This document shows positions 8,352 through 17,500 of a stretch of 64,000 nt of DNA, in pieces (position 1 is the stretch's first letter; each line of letters starts with the position of its first letter). The DNA is taken from NCBI GenBank assembly GCA_043777595.1, contig JAYWHT010000044.1, positions 1 to 64,000 of the forward strand, in the 5' to 3' direction. The notes below the pieces were generated by a model. That model saw only the letters and a list, made by a program, of their open reading frames with translations, was not told the origin of the DNA and searched no databases. This stretch comes from JAYVJH01 sp043777595 (GTDB lineage Bacteria; Bacteroidota; Bacteroidia; Cytophagales; Spirosomataceae). The position numbers were made by a program, and so were the translations under genes.

Positions 8352-9812
8352 TTAGTTCTGGTACCAGTGCTTGGCCGTAATGATGTCGCCACCAATGCTG
8401 GCTGCCGCAGCTTTGTAATTTGTACCATTAATAGACTGTTCGAGTGTTGGATAAAACGCCCGAGTTGGTATTTTTCCACCCGTAATGGTTGTAGCAAGTG
8501 GGCCAGGCACTAAGGCTGGTAGCCCAGTTCTTTTTTGCTCACCCCAAGCCTCCAAGGTATTGACCAAGTAATACGAAATCCATTTTTGGTCCATTAACCG
8601 TGCCATTGTACCATCGAAAGCTACACTTGGCTGCATCATAAACCCCATTGGCATCGTTATTTTCCAGTAGTCAAAGTTACCAATCACACCATTGTCATAG
8701 TAGCCTTTTACTGTACCAGTCATTATCCAGTTTTTCATACGGGCTTCTGCCAATATAAACTGCACCTCTGAGTAGGTAATAAAAGCATAGTCGAGCAGAC
8801 CACGATTGACAGTAAAACGCTGTGTCAGGGTAGAAGTGTTGCGGTCAGAGTTTCCATTGGTAGATTGTGCCGCCTCACGGGTTGTACCACTCGACACGCC
8901 TTCATGTTTTGGATAAGCCACTGCATCAACTGGCTTTACCATGAAATAGTCAAGACGTGGGTCGTTTGCTGGTTGAAGCAAGTTTACAAATCTTTTTGAC
9001 GGGCTTACACCTGTCAATGACGTTGCTACCAATGTAGAAACCGAAGAGGCATCTGGAATGACACCACTAAAATCATAAACGGCTGCATCGGCATTGCTCG
9101 TAATGATAGGGTAAGTAGCAGGGCTATCAATCATTTTTTTGATTTCAGCCGCTGCACTTGCATCTTTGTTAGATACCCGCAACAAGTAGCGTAGTCTCAA
9201 TGAATTGGCCATTTTTTTCCACTTCGAGATATCGCCTTTGAACAATACATCGCCACCCAAGGTAAACGAAGCCGAGCTTGTGAGCAACGTATTTGCTGCA
9301 TCTAAGTCTTTCAGTACACCTGCATAAATAGCCTGTTGGTTGCTGTATGTAGGCGAGATATTGTCTGCGCCTTTGCCTGCATCGGCATAAGGTGCATCAA
9401 TAAACAACTCTGTGATGCTCGCCATATAATAGGCTTTCATAATTAGTCCAGCGGCCACATAAGCAGGTAGCTTTTGTGTCTCACCAGCGGCAATCATATC
9501 GTTGGCATTGCGAACGGCAGCGTAGTTTGCTTGCCAGATACCACTGAAATAAACCTGACCAGTGGCAAAGTCATAAGCATCTAACTGATTGTCGTTGCGG
9601 CGTACAGTATATTGCATCACTTGGTCGGTGAGCCACGTTTGTAGCAAAAAGTGCGGGTTGATTGGCTCAAAAATAACACTTGGCAATAGCGAACCTACAT
9701 TGGTTTGTGTCGGTGCATTGTTATTTTTGTTAATCGTTTCAAAATTGTCGGTGCAGCCAAGGGTCAGTCCGACCATCAGCACGAGCGAGTATATTAGGGT
9801 ATTTTTTTTCAT
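8352..9812 (-). CDS. SusD/RagB-family outer-membrane lipoprotein
   Basis: The 486-residue protein starts with a lipoprotein signal peptide, MKKNTLIYSLVLMVGLTLGC, where the Cys is the lipidated residue. NNNAPTQTNVGSLLPSVIF and the later TPR-like helices (QANYAAVRNANDMI, AYYMASITELF) fit the SusD-like group 2. It lies 14 nt downstream of the SusC homologue, the normal pairing. SusD-type proteins sit at the cell surface and cap the SusC channel, binding the ligand. No surface glycoside hydrolase follows, so the ligand is probably taken up without extracellular depolymerisation by this locus. Confidence 0.92.
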   Translation of the reverse strand: MKKNTLIYSLVLMVGLTLGCTDNFETINKNNNAPTQTNVGSLLPSVIFEPINPHFLLQTWLTDQVMQYTVRRNDNQLDAYDFATGQVYFSGIWQANYAAVRNANDMIAAGETQKLPAYVAAGLIMKAYYMASITELFIDAPYADAGKGADNISPTYSNQQAIYAGVLKDLDAANTLLTSSASFTLGGDVLFKGDISKWKKMANSLRLRYLLRVSNKDASAAAEIKKMIDSPATYPIITSNADAAVYDFSGVIPDASSVSTLVATSLTGVSPSKRFVNLLQPANDPRLDYFMVKPVDAVAYPKHEGVSSGTTREAAQSTNGNSDRNTSTLTQRFTVNRGLLDYAFITYSEVQFILAEARMKNWIMTGTVKGYYDNGVIGNFDYWKITMPMGFMMQPSVAFDGTMARLMDQKWISYYLVNTLEAWGEQKRTGLPALVPGPLATTITGGKIPTRAFYPTLEQSINGTNYKAAAASIGGDIITAKHWYQN

Positions 9813-9826
9813 TATCGTAGGTAGGT

Positions 9827-12800
9827 TTAAAATCCAACAGTAAGGTTAAAGCCATAAGTACGTGTAGTTGGCAACTGACCAGCCTCAAAGCCTGGTACAA
9901 GCGCACCGCTATTGAAAGCAAACGACTCTGGGTTGAAGTGGCGAAGAGCATCGGTAGATTTTACAAACAAATTACGTCCAAAAATCGATACATTGGCACT
10001 CGCTACTGGCAATTTACGCAGGTAATTTTTGAGGTTAATACCCAACGAAACTTCACGTACTTTCAAGAAAGTAGCATCGTAGGTATTGGCCTCTACGTTT
10101 TCGACTGCGTAGTATGAGCGGTAATAATCTTGGCCAGTGGTTGTAATATTATTGGCAGTAAATGTACCGTCAGTGTTTTGTAATACTCCTACTGGTGTAA
10201 GTGGGGTTTCACGACCTACCAATGTTTCAGTTATTACGCCCGAACGGTACAATAATGCACCTGTTTGAGTGTATATTGAGCCACCTTTGCGGTAGTCTAA
10301 GAAAACACGCAAGTTGATGTTTTTGTAGTTGAAGTTATTGATAAAGCCCATTGTCCATTCTGGATTGTAGTTACCAGTTTTGATGATAGCCGAACCAACT
10401 CTTGGCCGAACGATGGTAGTACCACCAACGGCTACTTTGTCATAAATAATATCGCCTTGTGGTGAGCGTGCAAAACCACGGCCATAAATATCACCCATTT
10501 GGCCACCGACACGTGCCTCAACTGTACCACCCGACGGGCCTTGACCAATTACATAAGACGTTACACCTGGTGCCAGTTCTTCGACCATACCACGGTTGCG
10601 AGCCCAAGCAAGTGTCATATCCCAGTTGAAATCATTGAGCGCAACTGGCTTTAATTTTAATAATACCTCTACACCAGAGTTGCGAACTTTACCTGCATTT
10701 ATTAGACTACTTGTTGCACCTGATGCCTGACTTACTGGTACTTGTAAAATCTGGTCAGTCGTCATGTTATTATAATAGTTGGCTTCGATACCAATTCTGT
10801 CCGACAAAAAGCGTAGCTCTGTACCAATCTCAAAAGCGGCAGTGCGCTCTGGGCGTAAGCCTGCATTGGTCAATAGTGGAGTATTACCTACCGAACTTGG
10901 CAATGTACCAAATGCAAATACTCTTTCTGTAAGTAATGGGTCGGTATCGTTACCAGTTGCAGCCCAGCTTGTACGAATTTGTGCATACGATATTGCTTTT
11001 GGCAGTTTAATCATATCTGACAGAATCGCACTTAAACCAACCGATGGATAGAAAAATGAATTATTGTCGAGTGGCAATGTCGAAGACCAGTCATTACGAC
11101 CTGTTACGTCTAAGTAAATTTTGTTTTGGTAGTCAAAACGAGCCGAGCCATAAATACTGTTAATGCGTTTTGTGGCATCAGTTTGGCGCAATGTAGGGCG
11201 GTCGGCGGCATTACCAAGATTGTAAACACCTCTAATACCGAGTGCGTTGGTTTGAGCTACACCATTGAACGTGGCTTGGTTCATCTGGTTGGCACCTGCA
11301 TCTATCTTTACGCCAATCTTATCATTTATTTTGTTGTTATAACTCAACAAAAAGTCAGCGTTGGTTTCCTGAAAGCGTACATTCTGCTCACGGTACATTC
11401 CGAGGGCGAAACCATTTTGGCCTGATGGGCGGCGTGAACGACGACGGTCGTCATAACCATCTGTACCGATACGAGCAAAGAACGAGAAGTGATCGTCGAT
11501 TTTGTATGTTGCCTTAATGTTTCCAAAAACACGGTTACGAGCAAATCCATTTAGGTTTTCGTTTACAATCAAGAAAGGATTGTTTGCCCACGACAAGAAA
11601 TAGTTTTGTTGAACGCCCTCTTTGCCCGGTGCCCAATAGTTAGTGTAGTCATTGTAGTCGTAGTTGCCCATACCCCAAATCATACTATTGATAATACCCT
11701 GTCCACCTGCTCCCAAAACTGGCAAGTTTTTAGAACCACTCTTAGAATAGTTTGCCGATACGTCCACACTTAGTTTTTCGGTAAGTGTTGCACCCATTCT
11801 TAGGCCAACGTTGGTTTTGTTATAGTCTGTGTTTGGTACAAAGCCTTTGTTGTTCAAGTAACCGATTGATACCCGAGCATACATTTTTTCGTTTGAACTC
11901 GAAATCGCTATATTGTTGTTTGTACTTAGTCCTTGGTCAAAAAAACCAGTTCTGTCCAATTTAAAGTTAAAAGGTGCGGCTTCTGGATTTGGCAACAAGT
12001 AAGTTACCTGCGAAACTGCCTGTCCGTTGGTTGGTGCGCCATAGTTGCCACCCCAGTCTGTTCTGAAAACATTATCAAAGCCGCCACCGTATTGTTTTTG
12101 TACGTCCCAAAAGCGACTTACTTCTTCAACAGCCGCTCCCGTTGTAAATGTAACACCTACGCCACCTTTTTCTTGACCCGATTTGGTACGAATCACTAAT
12201 GCACCGTTGGCGGCACGAGTGCCGTACAATGCAGCAGCTTTTGCTCCTTTCAAAACCGACACGTCCAAAATATCGTCTGGGTTGATGTCTGTCAAGCCAT
12301 TGCCATAGTCAATCGGAATTTCTCCTTGGCCTGTTGCATCTAAGTTATTAGAAATAACCACACCGTCCAGCACAATTAGCGGCTGGTTTTTGGTAATGTT
12401 CAACGACGACTCACCACGTAGCGTGATGCGAGACGATGACACACCCGAACTGCTGTTTGTACCAATAGACAAGCCTGGTACTTGACCAGATAGCTGTTGA
12501 GCAAGGTCGCCATTGCGAGACATATTAAGGTCTTTTGCGCTCAGTCTCTGAGTTGCATAAGACAACTGCGATTTTTTGCCTTCGATACCGAGGGCTGTTA
12601 CCACCACTTCTGCCAACTGAGCGGCATCTTGGTCAAGCACGATGTCAATTTTGGTTTTGTTGCCAATCGACACTGTTTTTTTGACATAACCAATGTAGCT
12701 AACTGTAATGGTAGCGGCATCGTTTGGTGATTTTAGTGAAAATGTACCATCGGCTTGGGTACTCGTGCCCGTGGTAGTACCTGTTACCAACACTGTAACG

Positions 12801-12913
12801 CCTGCGAGGGCTTCTTGTGTTTTGGCATCTTTTACGCTTCCTGTAATGGTCTTCTGTGCCATAGCACCTAAACTTACCATTACCAAAAGCAACGAAAGTA
12901 GTCTTTGTTTCAT
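9827..12913 (-). CDS. SusC/RagA-family TonB-dependent transporter
   Basis: The 1028-residue protein has a signal peptide (cleavage near AMAQ), a carboxypeptidase-regulatory-like domain (KTITGSVKDAKTQEALAGVT), a plug domain (LRGESSLNITKNQPLIVLDG) and a long beta-barrel ending in YGFNLTVGF, the terminal aromatic residue expected of outer-membrane barrels. It is the first gene of the operon. With the following SusD it forms the ligand-gated outer-membrane import complex, energised by TonB-ExbBD (not in the window). Length is normal for the family. Confidence 0.95.
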   Translation of the reverse strand: MKQRLLSLLLVMVSLGAMAQKTITGSVKDAKTQEALAGVTVLVTGTTTGTSTQADGTFSLKSPNDAATITVSYIGYVKKTVSIGNKTKIDIVLDQDAAQLAEVVVTALGIEGKKSQLSYATQRLSAKDLNMSRNGDLAQQLSGQVPGLSIGTNSSSGVSSSRITLRGESSLNITKNQPLIVLDGVVISNNLDATGQGEIPIDYGNGLTDINPDDILDVSVLKGAKAAALYGTRAANGALVIRTKSGQEKGGVGVTFTTGAAVEEVSRFWDVQKQYGGGFDNVFRTDWGGNYGAPTNGQAVSQVTYLLPNPEAAPFNFKLDRTGFFDQGLSTNNNIAISSSNEKMYARVSIGYLNNKGFVPNTDYNKTNVGLRMGATLTEKLSVDVSANYSKSGSKNLPVLGAGGQGIINSMIWGMGNYDYNDYTNYWAPGKEGVQQNYFLSWANNPFLIVNENLNGFARNRVFGNIKATYKIDDHFSFFARIGTDGYDDRRRSRRPSGQNGFALGMYREQNVRFQETNADFLLSYNNKINDKIGVKIDAGANQMNQATFNGVAQTNALGIRGVYNLGNAADRPTLRQTDATKRINSIYGSARFDYQNKIYLDVTGRNDWSSTLPLDNNSFFYPSVGLSAILSDMIKLPKAISYAQIRTSWAATGNDTDPLLTERVFAFGTLPSSVGNTPLLTNAGLRPERTAAFEIGTELRFLSDRIGIEANYYNNMTTDQILQVPVSQASGATSSLINAGKVRNSGVEVLLKLKPVALNDFNWDMTLAWARNRGMVEELAPGVTSYVIGQGPSGGTVEARVGGQMGDIYGRGFARSPQGDIIYDKVAVGGTTIVRPRVGSAIIKTGNYNPEWTMGFINNFNYKNINLRVFLDYRKGGSIYTQTGALLYRSGVITETLVGRETPLTPVGVLQNTDGTFTANNITTTGQDYYRSYYAVENVEANTYDATFLKVREVSLGINLKNYLRKLPVASANVSIFGRNLFVKSTDALRHFNPESFAFNSGALVPGFEAGQLPTTRTYGFNLTVGF

Positions 12914-13045
12914 AAGAAAAATTTGGTTAAGAATAATTGATTTTAGTGTAAACTGGCTCTGTTACAAGGCCAGCTCTCGAACTTTGTACTTTTGGACAAC
13001 AACATTGACTATGTCTTTGTTTAAAATATTACTTATTTATGACCC

Positions 13046-13053
13046 CAAAGTTA
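13046..13053 (-). promoter_or_regulatory. Possible -7 promoter element upstream of susC-like gene
   Basis: On the minus strand TAACTTTG fits the Bacteroidota -7 consensus TAnnTTTG. Its distance would give a 5' leader of about 125 nt before the SusC-like ATG. No TTTG -33 element is seen at the right spacing, so this is weak. The 254-nt gap to the ROK gene holds nothing else that I recognise. Confidence 0.28.
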
Positions 13054-13167
13054 ATAAAATGTTTTATTATGTGTGTTATCAGGACTATAATTTTCAATAA
13101 AAAAATTATTATTTGTCAAAAATCAAAACGCAATTATATTGTTTGGCATTATCAGATGAATATGGCG

Positions 13168-14391
13168 TTAATATTTGGTCAAACCATTATTCTTGAAAAC
13201 CATACACGCTGCGGCTCTGGAACTAAAATAGCGGCCCAAATCTGATACTTCTATTTGGCAGTTGGTCAATGACTCGATAAGAGCCGTTTTTTTTAGACCC
13301 ATCTTAAAGGCATCTATAAAAAAGTCTTTAATCATCACAATCTCTCCTCCTATTACAATCAAATCTGGATTGAGTAGATTGACCATATTGCCTAATGCTT
13401 GGCCGAGTTTGTCGGCTTGGTCTTGAATAAGCCTAAGCGACAGTGCATCGCCTTGAAGTACTGCCGCCATCAGGTCGTGGTAGCGGTAGGTATCGGCTTT
13501 TGATGTTTCAAAATAATACGATGTTTCGCCTTTGAGCAAGGCTTCTTTGAGGTCGGTTTGTAGGGCATTGCCCGATACTTCTGTTTCGAGGCAACCTTTT
13601 TTGCCACAACTACATATTCGATTTAGTTTGCCAATCTGCAAATGCCCCAGTTCACCTGCCAGCCCTTTGCCTCCAAAAACTATTTGACCGTTTAAGACAA
13701 TACTCATACCAAGGCTACGGCTCATCTTGACTATCAGGGCATTGGCCACTCCCTGCGCTTTGCCTTGTACTTGTTCGGCTATACATATAGCTCTGGTGTC
13801 GGTGTCTATCAGTACAGGTACTTTGAACTTTGTTTCTAAATATTTTCGGAACGTCTCCCGTGCAAAGTTAAAATACTGGGTGATGTCCCCATTATGGCTA
13901 TTGACAGCACCTACAAGTCCAATTCCGATACCCACTATTTGGTCAGTTTCGATTTGGGTTTGGATTATGGCCGCTTTGATATAGCCTACTATGTATGCCA
14001 AGCCCTCGTCAGTATTTTCCAAAACAAACTGGCTATTTCCTTTTTCGTACATCACTTCGCCGTCTATACGCACTACACTGACATGAATAAATTTGAGTAA
14101 TATTTCTACCCCAATCACATAAAAGCGATTGACATTGAGCGAGTACGTTTCGGGTCTGCGACCGTTATCTGTTTCTTTTTTTCCGTCTTCGACTACATAT
14201 TTTTTTTCAAGTAGTTCTTTGACCAATTTTGTGCAGGTGGGTATGCTTATTTTGAGCAACTCAGCTACTTCTGGAATAGTCTGAGCTGTATTTGACTTGG
14301 CCAAACAACGTACTATGCCTCGCAACTGTTTTTGCTGGCGGTTTTCGTGATGGCCACTGTGTTCTTTGGTAGAAGCGTGGAGTATGTTCAT
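13168..14391 (-). CDS. ROK-family transcriptional regulator
   Basis: The 407-residue protein has an N-terminal winged helix-turn-helix (about 20-75, TIPEVAELLKISIPTCTKLV) followed by a ROK sugar-kinase-like domain. The ROK zinc site is present: H250 in GELGH and CSCGKKGC (C260, C262, C267). At the kinase catalytic position, family kinases have a DNDxNA-type sequence while this protein has DTDTRA (197-202), which supports a regulator rather than a kinase. It lies directly upstream of the SusC-like gene on the same strand and divergent from the ThuA fusion gene. Inference: it senses a sugar-like ligand and controls the catabolic operon, possibly also the divergent gene. Confidence 0.88.
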   Translation of the reverse strand: MNILHASTKEHSGHHENRQQKQLRGIVRCLAKSNTAQTIPEVAELLKISIPTCTKLVKELLEKKYVVEDGKKETDNGRRPETYSLNVNRFYVIGVEILLKFIHVSVVRIDGEVMYEKGNSQFVLENTDEGLAYIVGYIKAAIIQTQIETDQIVGIGIGLVGAVNSHNGDITQYFNFARETFRKYLETKFKVPVLIDTDTRAICIAEQVQGKAQGVANALIVKMSRSLGMSIVLNGQIVFGGKGLAGELGHLQIGKLNRICSCGKKGCLETEVSGNALQTDLKEALLKGETSYYFETSKADTYRYHDLMAAVLQGDALSLRLIQDQADKLGQALGNMVNLLNPDLIVIGGEIVMIKDFFIDAFKMGLKKTALIESLTNCQIEVSDLGRYFSSRAAACMVFKNNGLTKY

Positions 14392-14501
14392 AAAGGGGGT
14401 GGATTCGGTAAGTAGCCAGCAAAGTAAATACTTAGAATTGAATGAGAAGTATTTTTATTGCGCTTTTTACTTTGTTTTAAAATTTTAAGAATTACAAAAA
14501 A

Positions 14502-17500
14502 ATGAAAAAAATATTACTATCCCTACTCTGCGGAATGTTTGCTTTAATGGCTTTTGGTCAGCAACAAACCACTCCTCGCCGCTTAGAAGTTTTGTTTTTG
14601 GGCGACAACGGCCACCACCGCCCCATCGAGCGAGTACCTGCGCTGATGTCGGCTTTGGGTGTCAGGGGCTATAACTTTACATACAGCGACCAACTCGAAG
14701 ACCTCAATACCAGCAACTTAGCCAAATTTGATGCACTGATGCTCTACGCCAACTGGGACAGTATTGGCAAACCCGAGGAAAAAGCGCTACTTGATTTTGT
14801 GGCCTCTGGAAAGGGCTTTGTGGCCGTTCATTGCGCCACTTATTGTTTCCGAAATTCGGACGAGTTGGTCAAAATGATGGGTGGGCAGTTTCAAAAACAT
14901 ACTTGGGATACCATTCAGCCCGTTTGGACTCGACCTACTCACCCTGCCATGATGGGCGTACAGCAGTTTAAAACCCTTGACGAAACCTACTTACATACCA
15001 AACTACAAGCCGATAACTTGGTTTTGACAGAGCGAACTATCGGACCAGACCAAGCCAAAGACCGACCTAACCAAAAAACAGAGCCTTATACTTGGGTACG
15101 AAACTACGGCAAAGGGCGGGTGTTTTACACGGCTTATGGCCATGACGAAAACACTTGGAACAAGCCCGAGTTTATTGATTTATTAGAAAAAGGAATCCGC
15201 TGGGCAGTAGGGGACAACGCAATAAAAAACTTAGAATCCCTTGATTTAAAGATGCTTAACTTTGCCGAAGCCAAACTGCCCAACTACGAACAACGCCCTG
15301 GCCCGCAACTGCGCCAAGCACCGCTCTCGCCCGAAGAGTCTCGCAAGTATATTCAAGTGCCGCCCGATTTTACCTTAGAAACCTTTGCTCACGAACCAGA
15401 CGTAATGCACCCTATTGCGATGGCTTGGGACGAGCGTGGGCGGCTTTTTGTACTCATCACCAAAGACTACCCCAACGAGCGCAAAACCTCAGGCGGCAGC
15501 GACTATATTTTGATTTGCGAAGACACCAACGCCGATGGCAAAGCCGATAAATTTACCCGTTTTGCCGAAGGATTGAGTATTCCGACAGGTATGGTGTTTG
15601 CCAATGGCGGCCTAATCGTCAGTCAAGCACCTGATATGCTGTTTTTGAAAGACACCAACAACGACGACAAAGCCGATGAGCGCAGCGTACTTTTTAGCGG
15701 CTTTGGCACAGGCGACACTCACGCTGGGCCAAGCAACTTGCACTATGGTTTCGACAACTGGATTTGGGGTTGTGTTGGTTACTCAGGTTATAAAGGCAAA
15801 CTCAAAAACGATGCCGATACGCTTAGTTTTGGCCAAGCACTGTTTAAATTTAGACCCGATGGCTCAAAAATGGAATGGATAACCAGCACCTCAAACAATA
15901 CTTGGGGCATGGGTTTCAACGAAGCGGGTGATATTTTTGGCTCTACTGCCAACAGCGCACATGGCTGGTATGTGGCTATTCCGCATCGGTATTTTAGTGG
16001 TACTTTGGGTATGGGGCAAGATAATGGCGGTCATGGAACTGACAGCCACAAAGACATGAAAACCATTACGCCACGAGTGCGGCAGGTGGACGTTTTTGGT
16101 GGCTACACGGCAGCAGCGGGGCAAAATTTTTATACGGCTCGGGCTTTCCCAAAAAAATACTGGAACCAGATAGCCTTTGTCTCTGAGCCTACTGGCCACG
16201 TACTGCACCAAAACTTGATGGTCAAAAACGGTACAGACTACCAAGACAAAGAAGCCTTTAACCTATTGGCTGGTGCCGACGAGTGGGTTGCACCTGTGTT
16301 TGCCGAAGTAGGCCCTGATGGTGCTGTTTGGGTGGCCGACTGGTACAGTTTTATTATTCAACACAACCCCAAACCCGACGGCTTTGAGATGGGTGTGGGT
16401 AATGCTTATGAGACTGACTTACGAGACTATACACATGGCCGATTGTATCGAATTGCATACAAGCAAGCACCTGTTTATAAGCCAATTACGCTATCAAAAA
16501 ACAATCCAGACGAACTTTTATTGACACTCAAAAACGATAATTTATTTTGGCGGAATCATGCTCAAAGGCTATTGGTAGAGCGTGGGCAGACAGATGTACG
16601 AGCCAAACTAATAGAGATGGTGTTGAATCGGTCGGTGGACGAACTGGGGCTAAATGTAGCGGCTATTCATGCGCTTTGGACGTTGCAAGGCTTGGGACTT
16701 GTCGAAACTGATGCCATTGTGCAGGGCGCAGTGGTGGGCGCACTCAGCCACCCCAGCGCAGCCGTCCGCAAGACAGCCGTTCAGATTTTACCCAATAATT
16801 TAAAAAACAATTCTGAACTTTTGACAGAATCACTCAACGACAAAGAGCCGTTGGTGGCGATGAATGCCCTGCTAAAATTGACCGAAATAAAAAACCTAAA
16901 CCCCGAAATAGAAAAAGTAATATTGGGCCATTTAAACAAAAACACAAACATAAATGACCGCTGGCTGCCCGATGCTTTTTCGGTAGCACTAACTGCCCAC
17001 GGAGGTAAATTATTGAAACAATACATCACTCAAAAAAAACCAAATCACTCAATAACTGAAAACCACTTAGTAACTCAATCGCACAATCATTCAGCAACCC
17101 CCAATCACCCAGCAACTCAACAACTCAATAACTCAATAACTAAAAACCGTTCAGTCGGTACAGACCTTGCCATTACCAACATTAGCATTGAGCCAACGAC
17201 TGTTTCAGTCAGAGAATATGCCCGTATTACATTAGAAATCAACAATTTAGGCAATACAGATTTTCCCAAAGGCAAATCGCCGTTGGTTAATATCTGGATT
17301 GAAGGCGCAGGACTCAAAACCGCTTTTGTGAGCCGAAAACTAACTAATGGCATAGGCTCGGGCCAAACCGTCAAACTGACCGAAGGCAATAACGGGCCCT
17401 GGAACTCGCCTTTTGGGTTTAGTTCAGAACAGGGTGGTGAAATAACAATCAAGGCCACAATAGATGCTGGCAATGAGTTTGTGGAAGCAGACGAAGTAAA

